In this document: positions 19,721 to 28,958 of the stretch, in pieces
Layout: each line of letters begins with the position of its first letter
How positions within the stretch are numbered: position 1 is the stretch's first letter
Source: Prolixibacter sp. SD074
GTDB lineage: Bacteria > Bacteroidota > Bacteroidia > Bacteroidales > Prolixibacteraceae
NCBI RefSeq assembly: GCF_009617895.1
Contig: NZ_BLAW01000001.1
Span: 2,843,001-2,907,000, forward strand
Direction: 5' to 3'
DNA: 64,000 bases
The notes under the pieces: generated by a model
Databases searched by the model: none
What the model was told of the DNA's origin: nothing
Seen by the model: only the letters and a program-made list of their open reading frames with translations
Position numbers and translations under genes: made by a program

Positions 19721-20830
19721 TCAAATCAACTTAAAAACCTTTCCGGGAAGTCCTTTTACCACGCCGGTAAATTCCAGGTTGAGCAATAGCGGAGAAACTT
19801 TATTCATGGGCAATCCGCTTTTGATGCAAATCAAGTCGATTGCCAGCGGGCCTTCTTCTTCCAAAATGGTTATCACGATTTTTTCATCTTCCGAGAAATC
19901 GGAAAACAAACGGGGCTGAAGCGCATCGGGTTTGCTTTTCCCACGCTCCCAGTTCATGATGTATTCCAAATCCTTTACTGATTCGATCAGGGCTGCCCGG
20001 TTCGATTTGATAAGGAAGTTGCATCCTTCGGAAAACGCATCGCCTTTCCTACCGGGAAAAGCAAAAACATCGCGGTTATACGAATTGGCAATTTCCGCGG
20101 TAACCAGGGCCCCTCCTTTGTGCGCCGACTCCACCACAATGGTCGCATCGGCCAATCCGGCAATAATCCGGTTACGGCGAATAAAATGCTTCCGGTCGAT
20201 AGGCGATCCACTGATAAAATCGGTAACCAGGCCACCGTTACCGGCAACCATTTCCCGCGCGGTACCCGAATGCAGCGGTGGGTAAAGCTTATCGAGACCA
20301 TGAGCCAATACGCCAACCGTAGGCAATCCATTCTTCAGTGCCGACCGGTGTGCCCGGATATCGATGCCATACGCCAAGCCGCTCACCACCATAACCGGGT
20401 AACTGTGGCTACCCAATTCGCTCAGCAATTCGTCAACCATCTGGTAACCATAATCGGTTGCGCTTCGGGTACCGACCACACTAATTATTTTGGCCATGTT
20501 CAAATCGGGCCTACCTTTCACATACAACATCACCGGCGCATCGACGCAAGCCTTTAATCGTTCGGGATACTCCTTATCAAGATAGAAGAGTGGTTGGATT
20601 TGATGTTTTTCGATGAATTCCAATTCCTTCTCGGCCCGTTTCAACACGTCGGCGTTTGCTATGTTACGCGCTAAAACAGTACCGATCCCCGGTATTTCGC
20701 GCAACTCTTTTTCCGGCGTACGAAAAACCTCCCGGCTGCCGCCGGTATAAGCCACCAGGTTTCGAGCCGTAATGCATCCCACCAGGGGAATTAAGGAAAT
20801 GCCAATTTGATATAGTCGATCGTCATTCAT
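19721..20830 (-). CDS. dprA: DNA-processing protein DprA
   Basis: Binds incoming single-stranded DNA during natural transformation and loads RecA. 369 residues: N-terminal helix-hairpin-helix region (LREIPGIGTVLARNIA, about 43-58), a central Rossmann-like DprA domain (about 65-285) with SVVGTRSATDYG, VSGLAYGIDIRAHRSAL and RNRIIAGLADATIVVESAHKGGALVTA, and a C-terminal winged-helix segment (about 305-369). Full length. It stands alone on the minus strand. Its presence alone does not prove competence. Confidence 0.94.
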   Translation of the reverse strand: MNDDRLYQIGISLIPLVGCITARNLVAYTGGSREVFRTPEKELREIPGIGTVLARNIANADVLKRAEKELEFIEKHQIQPLFYLDKEYPERLKACVDAPVMLYVKGRPDLNMAKIISVVGTRSATDYGYQMVDELLSELGSHSYPVMVVSGLAYGIDIRAHRSALKNGLPTVGVLAHGLDKLYPPLHSGTAREMVAGNGGLVTDFISGSPIDRKHFIRRNRIIAGLADATIVVESAHKGGALVTAEIANSYNRDVFAFPGRKGDAFSEGCNFLIKSNRAALIESVKDLEYIMNWERGKSKPDALQPRLFSDFSEDEKIVITILEEEGPLAIDLICIKSGLPMNKVSPLLLNLEFTGVVKGLPGKVFKLI

Positions 20831-21140
20831 AGGAGAGGAAAATCACACCTTAAGATACTAAAATCACGGGTAATTCAGAACATCCAAAACAGAAACAACC
20901 GGTACCTTATAAGCACCTCTTAAACTGGGAATAGCAGGCAATTCAACTTCAACAGGCTGAACATAACCTGATTAAAATCAATATAAATAAACAGGTTTAA
21001 GCCCTTTATCAATAAAAATAACGTCAATCTACCACAAAATTCCTTTAACTTTCAACGCTAAATTAAGCTGTCTTAACTAATAATAGACAGAACACGACCT
21101 GTTAATTCGGCTTACTTCCGGAACCAAAAATCAATATCAT
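20831..21140. other. 310-bp intergenic region between dprA and the XRE-cupin gene
   Basis: A/T-rich, divergent promoter region for dprA and the XRE-cupin gene. No RNA gene or strong hairpin seen. A 35-codon open stretch on the minus strand (20867-20971, containing VELPAIPSLRGAYKVP) has protein-like composition but no start codon and no family I can name. Confidence 0.5.
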
Positions 21141-21716
21141 ATGACCAAAGGGAAAAGTGTTGGTGAACGCATCAGCAACATTCGTCAGTTGAAAGAAATT
21201 TCAAGGGAAGAACTGGCCGACCGTTGTCAGTTTACAGTACCGATTTTAACAAAACTTGAAGAGGATGCCGTGATACCCTCGCTTGGGCATCTCATCAAAA
21301 TATCGCGGGTATTAGGCGTTCGATTGGGAACTTTCCTCGACGACTCTGAACAGCTGGGACCGGTTATATCCCGCAAGGGGGTTAGCAAACCCAGCGCCAG
21401 TTTCTCGAACAAAAACAGTGACGCACGGGTGAATCTTGATTTTCATTCGCTGGCCAGCGAAAAATCGGATCGTCATATGGAACCCCTTATCGTTCAAATT
21501 AAACCTTCAGATCGAAAAGATTATCTTCTGTCGTCGCACGAAGGTGAGGAGTTTATATACGTTCTCGAAGGAGAAATTGAAGTTACATACGGGAAAGAAA
21601 GCCACACACTGGCAGTTGGCGACAGTATTTATTACGATTCGGTGGTGGAGCATAACCTACATACCAACGCCGATAAGCCGGCTACCATTCTTGCCGTTGT
21701 TTATGCACCTTATTAA
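21141..21716 (+). CDS. XRE-family regulator with C-terminal cupin domain
   Basis: 191 residues: an N-terminal XRE helix-turn-helix (about 8-65, GERISNIRQLKEISREELADRCQ...LGHLIKISRVLGVRLGTFLD) and a C-terminal cupin (about 115-188, EGEEFIYVLEGEIEVTYG...VGDSIYYDSVVEHNLHT). The two conserved cupin motifs with potential metal ligands (E, H) are visible. Proteins of this design sense a small ligand and usually control the adjacent gene; here that is the acyl-CoA ligase starting 12 nt after its stop. The pair is common in Bacteroidota. The ligand is unknown. Confidence 0.92.
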   Translation: MTKGKSVGERISNIRQLKEISREELADRCQFTVPILTKLEEDAVIPSLGHLIKISRVLGVRLGTFLDDSEQLGPVISRKGVSKPSASFSNKNSDARVNLDFHSLASEKSDRHMEPLIVQIKPSDRKDYLLSSHEGEEFIYVLEGEIEVTYGKESHTLAVGDSIYYDSVVEHNLHTNADKPATILAVVYAPY

Positions 21717-21728
21717 AAAGGGCTTCTC

Positions 21729-23381
21729 ATGAAATTACTTGATATTACGTTAGGCGACCAATTGGAGCATTGGGCGATAAAAACGCCCGATCACGAATTC
21801 ATGGTTTACCCCGATCGCAACCTGCGTTTCACCTACCGGGAATTTGACGAACGGGTAAACAACCTGGCCAAAGGACTTCTGTACATTGGATTGGTACCGG
21901 GCGACAAGCTGGGGATCTGGGCGAACAATGTTCCCGACTGGATGACTTTCATGTTTGCTACAGCAAAAATAGGCGTCATACTGGTGACCATTAATACCAA
22001 TTACAAGTTGCACGAACTGGAGTATCTCGTGAAGAACTCCGATTTACAAACACTCTGTATCATCAATGGCTTCCGAGACAGCGACTATGTAAAAATGGTG
22101 AATGAGCTGGTGCCGGAACTGAAGTCGTGCGAACGGGGATATATGGAAAGTGAGAAATTTCCTTTCCTCAAAAACATTATATTCATCGGTCCCGAGAAAC
22201 ACCGTGGGATGTACAATACAGCAGAGTTAATTTTGCTGGGAAGCCAGCTTGATGACGGCCTGCTGAGCTCAACCCAAAAATTGGTTACGCCGCATGATGT
22301 GGTGAACATGCAATACACATCAGGAACAACGGGTTTCCCGAAAGGAGTGATGTTGTCGCATCACAATATCCTGAACAACGGCTACAGCACAGGCGAATGC
22401 ATGAATTGCACGCAGAACGACCGGTTATGTGTCTGTGTACCTCTCTTTCATTGCTTTGGTTCCGTACTGGCCGTGTGCGCCGTTGTTTCGCACGGGGCCA
22501 CCATGGTGATGGTAGAAGACTTCGACCCGCTGATGGTACTGGCTTCGGTGCACAAAGAGCGTTGTACGGCCCTTGACGGTGTACCGACCATGTTCATCGC
22601 CGAACTCCATCATCCGATGTTTGATATGTTCGATCTGTCATCACTTCGCACCGGTATTATGGCAGGAGCTCCGTGCCCCACCGAAACGATGAACCAGGTA
22701 ATGGACAAGATGAACATGAAGGAAATCGTTATTGTTTATGGCCTCACGGAATCGTCACCGGGGATGACGGCCACCCGGACAACCGACCCGCCGGAAATCC
22801 GATCGACAACGGTTGGTAAAGCGTATCCTTTTGTCGAAGTGAAGGTGGTGAATCCCGAAACCGGCGAAGAATTGAAACCGGGAGAGCCGGGAGAACTTTG
22901 CTGTAAAGGTTATAACGTGATGAAGGGATATTACAAAAATCCGGAAGCCACCGCCGAAGCTATCGATGAAGATGGCTGGCTGCACTCGGGCGATTTGGGC
23001 GTACGTGACGAAGAAGGATATTTCCGGGTAACCGGCCGGATAAAGGACGTGGTTATTCGTGGCGGAGAAAATATTTATCCTCGCGAAATTGAAAATTTCC
23101 TGTATGAAATGCCGGAAATTCAGTCGGTAGAAGTGGCCGGAGTTCCCAGTCCGAAATATGGCGAACAAATCGGCGCTTTCATTAAGTTGAAGCAGGATGC
23201 CTCGTTAACGGCAGAGGATGTCAGGGACTATTGCCGCGGGCAAATTTCCCGGTACAAAATCCCCAGGTATGTCTTTTTTGTCGATGATTACCCGATGACG
23301 GCCAGCGGAAAAATTCAAAAGTATAAACTCAGTCAGCTAAGCCTTGAATTGCTGAAAAAAGAAGGCATTGAGCCAATATAA
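21729..23381 (+). CDS. AMP-dependent acyl-CoA ligase (fatty-acid CoA ligase family)
   Basis: Adenylate-forming enzyme that activates a carboxylate (probably a medium/long-chain fatty acid) with ATP and CoA. 550 residues. Signatures: P-loop [18 protein letters not shown] (about 197-214), YGLTESSPG (about 338-346), the hinge region [26 protein letters not shown] (about 432-457), and the catalytic Lys in [13 protein letters not shown] near residue 530. Cotranscribed with the XRE-cupin regulator. The chain-length specificity cannot be read from sequence. A shared terminator follows. Confidence 0.92.
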   Translation: MKLLDITLGDQLEHWAIKTPDHEFMVYPDRNLRFTYREFDERVNNLAKGLLYIGLVPGDKLGIWANNVPDWMTFMFATAKIGVILVTINTNYKLHELEYLVKNSDLQTLCIINGFRDSDYVKMVNELVPELKSCERGYMESEKFPFLKNIIFIGPEKHRGMYNTAELILLGSQLDDGLLSSTQKLVTPHDVVNMQYTSGTTGFPKGVMLSHHNILNNGYSTGECMNCTQNDRLCVCVPLFHCFGSVLAVCAVVSHGATMVMVEDFDPLMVLASVHKERCTALDGVPTMFIAELHHPMFDMFDLSSLRTGIMAGAPCPTETMNQVMDKMNMKEIVIVYGLTESSPGMTATRTTDPPEIRSTTVGKAYPFVEVKVVNPETGEELKPGEPGELCCKGYNVMKGYYKNPEATAEAIDEDGWLHSGDLGVRDEEGYFRVTGRIKDVVIRGGENIYPREIENFLYEMPEIQSVEVAGVPSPKYGEQIGAFIKLKQDASLTAEDVRDYCRGQISRYKIPRYVFFVDDYPMTASGKIQKYKLSQLSLELLKKEGIEPI

Positions 23382-23392
23382 ACGCGGGTAAG

Positions 23393-23431
23393 AAAGAAAG
23401 GCCCCCAAAATTGAGGAGGCCTTTCTTTTTT
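23393..23431. terminator. Bidirectional terminator between the acyl-CoA ligase and glgP
   Basis: AAAGGCC and GGCCTTT arms (with flanking A and T runs on either side) form a hairpin between two convergent genes. Confidence 0.8.
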
Positions 23432-23447
23432 ATCATCAAAATCGAAA

Positions 23448-26054
23448 TTAAATCCATTTCAGGTAGCAAAAATCCTGACGGTGCGCCAGGTTCTCGTTCT
23501 TCGGATAAACGCGCAAACCATAATTGAAAGTTCCCGACTGTTTCAGATTGAGATCCAGCTGATAATGCGTCATTCCATTTTCCGTTTTCACCGGCGTAAA
23601 TTCCTGCTTCTGCATCAACTCTGCCGGTTCATCAGATGAAACGACAATCATTTCTACACCAATTTCATCGGGTGTCAACCCTTTTAAATCAAGGACAACC
23701 TTCAACGGATAATTCTGTCCCATTTTATAGGAATTCGAAATACCGTCGGCCAGTTGCACGTTTACCACCTCGATATCGTTCCACACACCCGACACCTTTG
23801 CTTTCCACTGTGCCATATCACGTGTACGCCGATAATCTTCCGCAACAATACCCTTTGAGCGCTCAGCCTGTTTGATATAAAAGCGGTCGAAATAATCACG
23901 CATCATCCGGCGTGTAGTAAAATAGGGGGCTATTTCTGCAAACGTGTTCTTGATGAAATCGACCCAAAGAACCGGTACACCTTTTTCGTTCCGATAATAA
24001 TAAGCCGGGACGATTTCGTTTTCGAGCGTACTGTAAATGCTTTCAGCATCCAACTCATCCTGCAAGTCCTGAATGTCGAACGAGCGTTCTTCCGTAAGTG
24101 CCCATCCGGCATCCTTTTTATAACCTTCGACCCACCAGCCATCAAGAACAGAGAAATGTAACGTTCCGTTCATCACACCTTTCTCTCCCGACGTACCCGA
24201 AGCTTCCAACGTTCGGGTCGGAGTGTTCATCCAGACATCACAGCCCTGCACCATAATCTTGGCGAGGTTCATGTTATAATTCGGGATAAATAAAATCTTC
24301 CCAACAAACTCCGGCCGTTTGGAAATTTCCATGATATACCTGATCAAATCCTGACCGGCTTTATCGGCCGGGTGAGCCTTACCGGCAAAGATGAATTGGA
24401 CCGGTCTTTCCGGGTTATTCACAATCTTATTGAGCCGCTCGAGGTTCCGGAAGATAAGATGCGCCCGTTTGTAGGTAGCAAAACGCCGGGCAAAACCGAT
24501 AGTCAGCGCGTTCGGATTCAGCTTAGACAAAGCTTCAGCAATAAATTTGGGGTTTTCGTTACGCTGAATGTGGATATCGCTAAACCTTTCTTTGATATAA
24601 TCGATTAACCGGGCACGCAATTTCGACTTCGTGTTCCAAATAACACCATCTTCCACCTTGTATATATTCTTCCAGGCATGCACTTCAATTGCCTCGTCGT
24701 AATCATGAATGTCTTCGGGAAGTTCCTCCTTCAGGAATTTCTCATGAATTTGTCTCCATTCCGGTGCGACCCAGGATGGATAATGCACCCCGTTAGTTAC
24801 ATAACCAATATTTTCCAATTCTTCCGGAAGAAACCCTTTATACAATTTTACCAGCAGTTCCTGGCTCACTTTCCCGTGCAAACGGCTCACACCATTGATT
24901 CGCTCTGATAGGTTTGCCGCCAAAAAACTCATATTGAAATGATCTTCATGCAGATTGGTCTTACCCAACATTTTAAATTCATCCCACGAAATATCCAAAC
25001 GGGTAGTGAATTTCTCCATATAGGCACGGAACAAATCATCGTGGAAAGAATCATGCCCTGCCGGAACCGGTGTATGCGTTGTGAACAGGTTTGACGAACG
25101 AACCACCTCTTTGGCTTCGGCAAAGGTCAGGTTTGCCTTTTGCTGAATATTCCACATTCTTTCCAGACCGATAAACGCAGCATGACCTTCGTTTAGGTGA
25201 TAGATTTCGGCGGAAATACCCATTTTTTCCAGTGCCCGGATACCACCTAAACCAAGGACCATCTCCTGTTTTAAACGATTCTCGTTATCGCCTCCGTAAA
25301 GGTGATGGGTAATGAACCTATCCTGTTCCTGATTGGCTTCCAAATCCGTGTCCAAAAGGTACAGTTTCACGGCACCCACCAGAACAACCCACACCTGTAC
25401 CAAAACGGTACGGCCAGGCATATCAACGGTAACGGTTACCCAGTTGCCGTTTTCATCCATTACCGGCTGCACCGGAATGTGCGAAAAAAGTTCTGCCTCG
25501 TAATGAGCCTCCTGCTCGCCGGTGCCCGAAATGGTTTGCTTAAAATAACCGAAACGATAAAGCAGGCCAACGGCTGTCATATCCACCTTCGAGTCACTGG
25601 CTTCTTTCAGGTAATCACCTGCCAGAATTCCCAAACCCCCGGAATAAATTTTCAGGCTGGCATGGAGGCCATACTCCATACTGAAGTAGGCAACTTTCGG
25701 TCCCAGTAATTTCTTCCTTTCTTTCAGGTATTGATGTAATTGGGCCTCTACTTCGTGCATGCGCAAAATAAATGCCTCGTCGGCTTCCAGTTCACTGAAA
25801 CGCTCCAGGCTTGTTTCCTCCAGGAGCAATATAGGGTTATGTGCTGTTTGTCCCCAGATTTCCGGGTCAATCTCCTCGAAAAGTTTCCGCGCGTCATCGT
25901 TCCAACTCCACCAAAGATTTCTTGAAATTTCCTTTAGCGGGTTTAATATTTCCGGGACATTCGACTCAACGATTATTCTTTTCCAGGTTGGTTCAGTGTT
26001 TTCAGGTAGTTTTATAAATCTTACTCCTTGTCTTTCCATGATATTGGTATGCAT
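23448..26054 (-). CDS. glgP: Alpha-glucan phosphorylase (GT35)
   Basis: Releases glucose-1-phosphate from glycogen using pyridoxal phosphate. 868 residues, of the shorter alpha-glucan phosphorylase family with an N-terminal DUF3417-like segment (about 30-145, NPLKEISRNLWWSWNDDARKLFEEIDP). The catalytic core carries HLNEGHAAF, the long FAGKAHPADK segment, and the PLP-lysine region LEASGTSGEKGVMNG followed by LDGWWVEGY. MERQ at 26039 is an alternative start. It is the last of four glycogen genes on this strand, after a 148-nt gap containing an 18-bp palindrome, so it may have its own promoter. Confidence 0.93.
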   Translation of the reverse strand: MHTNIMERQGVRFIKLPENTEPTWKRIIVESNVPEILNPLKEISRNLWWSWNDDARKLFEEIDPEIWGQTAHNPILLLEETSLERFSELEADEAFILRMHEVEAQLHQYLKERKKLLGPKVAYFSMEYGLHASLKIYSGGLGILAGDYLKEASDSKVDMTAVGLLYRFGYFKQTISGTGEQEAHYEAELFSHIPVQPVMDENGNWVTVTVDMPGRTVLVQVWVVLVGAVKLYLLDTDLEANQEQDRFITHHLYGGDNENRLKQEMVLGLGGIRALEKMGISAEIYHLNEGHAAFIGLERMWNIQQKANLTFAEAKEVVRSSNLFTTHTPVPAGHDSFHDDLFRAYMEKFTTRLDISWDEFKMLGKTNLHEDHFNMSFLAANLSERINGVSRLHGKVSQELLVKLYKGFLPEELENIGYVTNGVHYPSWVAPEWRQIHEKFLKEELPEDIHDYDEAIEVHAWKNIYKVEDGVIWNTKSKLRARLIDYIKERFSDIHIQRNENPKFIAEALSKLNPNALTIGFARRFATYKRAHLIFRNLERLNKIVNNPERPVQFIFAGKAHPADKAGQDLIRYIMEISKRPEFVGKILFIPNYNMNLAKIMVQGCDVWMNTPTRTLEASGTSGEKGVMNGTLHFSVLDGWWVEGYKKDAGWALTEERSFDIQDLQDELDAESIYSTLENEIVPAYYYRNEKGVPVLWVDFIKNTFAEIAPYFTTRRMMRDYFDRFYIKQAERSKGIVAEDYRRTRDMAQWKAKVSGVWNDIEVVNVQLADGISNSYKMGQNYPLKVVLDLKGLTPDEIGVEMIVVSSDEPAELMQKQEFTPVKTENGMTHYQLDLNLKQSGTFNYGLRVYPKNENLAHRQDFCYLKWI

Positions 26055-26110
26055 TTAACTCTCCAGTTGCAAGAGTTCGGTTAAATAATGGGTCAACTAC
26101 GTTCACTCGA

Positions 26111-26128
26111 TAAATTGCGCGCAATTTA
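26111..26128. promoter_or_regulatory. 18-bp perfect palindrome upstream of glgP
   Basis: TAAATTGCGCGCAATTTA is a perfect 18-bp inverted repeat in the 148-nt gap between the GH57 gene and glgP, 57 nt before the glgP start codon. It could be an operator for a dimeric regulator. It occurs once in this window as far as I could see. Confidence 0.4.
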
Positions 26129-26202
26129 GGCATTACAAATTACCTGCACGTTAAATTACTAGAACATCAGTTTGAATAGAGAGTCTGGTCTGATGCAGGT
26201 TT

Positions 26203-27597
26203 CTATTTTGTCGATTTATTTTTAGTCTTTGTCTTGCCCGTTGTTTTCGTTATTTTTTTCTTCTTTTCAACTTTTGGGAGCGTAGCCCCTTTGGCTTCTT
26301 TGAGTTTGTTTTTCAGATTTTTCACTTCCTCTTCGGCTTTTCTTAACCGATCATCCTTCTCATCAATCACCTCCTTCAGTGCGGAGATTTCGCGATCAAT
26401 ATCCGATTCGGGAACAAGCGCATTGAGCCGGATTCTAAAATCACTCAATACATTCATATAGTTGATGAATGCTTCGTAAGGAGTAGCGTAAGGATTGAAA
26501 TACTTATGCACCTCCCCGTCAGAAAAGAACTTCGTGCACATGTAGTAAAAATGGTCGCTAATTTGCAGATAGTTCCAATCCTTAATCATAACCTGATCAG
26601 TACAACGCAACATTCGATCTTTCAAATCATATAATTTCCCGAAAGCTTCTTCCTGCAATTCGTTTCCCAGCCAAGCCGAAAGATCGCGTTCCTCATCAGC
26701 CCAGGAAATGGAATGCGGAACATGTACGGCAGAAATTGGCTGGTATTTTTCAATTATTTCCGATGGAGTATCAAACGTGAAAGAGCCATTCTTCAATATA
26801 ACCTCCGGAAGGCTTTTCAGAAATTTTAAAATTCCGGAATCCGCAGTTTGATGCTCTCCAAACGTTTCATAATCCATGAAAAGATTAAGCATCTCCTCTT
26901 TTTTATCAAGATCAGTCATCCAATTGAGGAATTTCTCAGCGGTCAGGGGATATTCGTTCCATTCTTTATTGGAAAAACGGAAAGAAATATCGTCACTGAG
27001 GTTGTAGTTCCTCATCAATACTTTCAGCCGGGGATTAATGGCATTACAATAGAGGAAATTGGGACTTTTCCATCCCAGCACATGTTTCGCTCCCTCCGTC
27101 AACATGGCTTTGAAACCCATTTTGTACACCTTATCACCGATTTCATCGGAATAAATCATTTCGGTATTCCGGAAAACAGCCGGACGCTGACCGAAGTAAG
27201 CCTCAATTTTATCGTCATGATCCTTCACCTGTTTTTCAAACAATTCGCCGTCGAACAGAGACACGAGTGAGTGGGAGTAAGTTTCGGATAAGAACTCCAC
27301 ATAACCGGTTTCGGCCAGTTCCTGAAAGGAGAGTAATACCTCAGGCGCATACAATTCGAACTGCTCCAGGGCAATACCGGAAATGGACAAAGCCACCTTG
27401 AACTTACCTTTATGCTTTTTCAACTGTTCAAGCAACACTTTGTTAGCCGGCAAATAACAATTGTTTGCCACCTTCCTCAGAATGGTTTCATTGGCATAAT
27501 CATCATAATAATAGTGGTCGTTACCAATGTCGAAGAAGCGGTATTTCCGGTAACGAAATGGCTGGTGAATCTGAAAATACAAGCAAACGGATTTCAT
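26203..27597 (-). CDS. GH57 family glycoside hydrolase with basic C-terminal tail
   Basis: 464 residues, the alpha-amylase/4-alpha-glucanotransferase family GH57. Motifs in order: 1 HQPF (residues 11-14), 2 in EFLSETYSHSL, 3 in FRNTEMIYSDEIG (the Glu is the likely nucleophile), 4 in FMDYETFGEHQ (the Asp is the likely acid/base), and a C-terminal helical domain. It acts on alpha-glucans, probably glycogen, in the cytoplasm (no signal peptide). The last 50 or so residues form a predicted coiled coil (DIDREISALKEVIDEKDD) followed by a Lys/Thr-rich tail (KKKKITKTTGKTKTKNKSTK). It starts 12 nt after the GT4 gene. Confidence 0.88.
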   Translation of the reverse strand: MKSVCLYFQIHQPFRYRKYRFFDIGNDHYYYDDYANETILRKVANNCYLPANKVLLEQLKKHKGKFKVALSISGIALEQFELYAPEVLLSFQELAETGYVEFLSETYSHSLVSLFDGELFEKQVKDHDDKIEAYFGQRPAVFRNTEMIYSDEIGDKVYKMGFKAMLTEGAKHVLGWKSPNFLYCNAINPRLKVLMRNYNLSDDISFRFSNKEWNEYPLTAEKFLNWMTDLDKKEEMLNLFMDYETFGEHQTADSGILKFLKSLPEVILKNGSFTFDTPSEIIEKYQPISAVHVPHSISWADEERDLSAWLGNELQEEAFGKLYDLKDRMLRCTDQVMIKDWNYLQISDHFYYMCTKFFSDGEVHKYFNPYATPYEAFINYMNVLSDFRIRLNALVPESDIDREISALKEVIDEKDDRLRKAEEEVKNLKNKLKEAKGATLPKVEKKKKITKTTGKTKTKNKSTK

Positions 27598-27609
27598 ATG
27601 GCTAACTTT

Positions 27610-28923
27610 TTACGCGTTACTGTTGTTGTTTGACTGACCTAAAGCGGATAAATAAACCTGCCGAACATGGGCCGCAGAATGGCGCCATTGCAGGTGATCC
27701 ACTTCAATCCGACCGTACTTTTTAAACATTTTTGGTAAAGCCGGATATTGTAATATTGAATATATGGCATCGGCCATCGCATTGATGTCCCAGAAATCGA
27801 CCTTGATAGCGTGTGTAAGGATTTCGGCGACTCCCGATTGTTTGGAAATAATTACCGGGACATCGGACATCATCGCTTCGAGCGGTGAAATCCCAAACGG
27901 CTCGGATACTGATGGCATCACATATACATCGCTAAAGCGGAACATATCAAATACATCGTCTCCCTTGAGGAACCCGGTAAAATGAAACCGGTCGGTTATA
28001 CCAAGTTGTGCTGCACGCTTCACCATTTTGGTCATCATATCACCACTACCGGCCATCACAAACCGGACATTGTCCATTCGCCGCAATACCTGGTGAGCTG
28101 CCTCGATAAAGTATTCAGGTCCCTTCTGCATGGTGATACGCCCAAGAAAGGTCACAATTTTTTCATCAACTCCCTTATTAACGCCCAGCCTTGGTTTGTG
28201 CTCAACCGGTTCAACTGCATTGTAAACGGTCACAACTTTGGCTGGGTCGATTCCATATTTTTCAATGACGATATTCCGGGTAAGGTTACTTACGGTAATT
28301 ACCTTGTCAGCTGCTTCCATCCCTTTCCGTTCAATGGCATAAACATTAGGATTGACACTACCTCCTGAGCGATCGAAATCGGTAGCATGTACGTGTATTA
28401 CCAAAGGCTTACCACTGGCCTCCTTGGCTGCTATACCGGCCGGATAGGCCAACCAGTCATGAGCATGAATCAAGTCAAATTCGTTCTCCCGCGCGATCAC
28501 ATCGGCCACGATAGCATAACGGGCAATTTCCTGTAATAAATCGGCGCCGTATTTTCCTGTAAAAGGCAAACGTCCTTCTGAATCGGTTTGGATAAAACGA
28601 GAGCCCGAATTGACTTTCTGTTGTGTAAGCCGGTAAAATTCTTCCTCCCCGACATAGGGAATTAACGAAGAGTCGACTTCAAAATATTCAACCTTTTTCT
28701 GCAGATTTTCAAAACTAACCTGCTTACGGGTAATAGGTATATCTCCGGCACCGATAATTCCATTCACAGCCGAGCGATCCTCGTCGCCATATGCTTTGGG
28801 TACAACAAAAAGAACATTCACATCATCATAATGGGCCAATCCTTTGGTGAGTCCATAACTAGCTGTTCCGAGTCCGCCACTGATATGGGGAGGGAATTCC
28901 CATCCAAACATTAATACTTTCAT
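27610..28923 (-). CDS. GT4 glycosyltransferase, glycogen-synthase-like
   Basis: 437 residues starting MKVLMFGWEFPPHISGGLGTASYGL, the opening of bacterial starch/glycogen-synthase-like proteins (KxGGL-type donor loop as SGGLGTA). The C-terminal donor-binding half carries VTFLGRITMQKGPEYFIEAA (about 269-288) and the E-x7-E signature in SEPFGISPLEAMMSDVPVI (about 355-373). Gene order between a debranching enzyme and a GH57 makes glycogen synthesis the likely role. No ADP-glucose pyrophosphorylase is in the window, so whether the donor is ADP- or UDP-glucose is open. Confidence 0.85.
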   Translation of the reverse strand: MKVLMFGWEFPPHISGGLGTASYGLTKGLAHYDDVNVLFVVPKAYGDEDRSAVNGIIGAGDIPITRKQVSFENLQKKVEYFEVDSSLIPYVGEEEFYRLTQQKVNSGSRFIQTDSEGRLPFTGKYGADLLQEIARYAIVADVIARENEFDLIHAHDWLAYPAGIAAKEASGKPLVIHVHATDFDRSGGSVNPNVYAIERKGMEAADKVITVSNLTRNIVIEKYGIDPAKVVTVYNAVEPVEHKPRLGVNKGVDEKIVTFLGRITMQKGPEYFIEAAHQVLRRMDNVRFVMAGSGDMMTKMVKRAAQLGITDRFHFTGFLKGDDVFDMFRFSDVYVMPSVSEPFGISPLEAMMSDVPVIISKQSGVAEILTHAIKVDFWDINAMADAIYSILQYPALPKMFKKYGRIEVDHLQWRHSAAHVRQVYLSALGQSNNNSNA

Positions 28924-28958
28924 TCAGCTCTGCGATTTAAGGGGTTTCATAACTGACT

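Noticed and set aside
20867-20971. 35-codon minus-strand open stretch with protein-like sequence (VELPAIPSLRGAYKVP)
   Set aside because: No start codon, no recognised family and too short; noted in the intergenic entry only.
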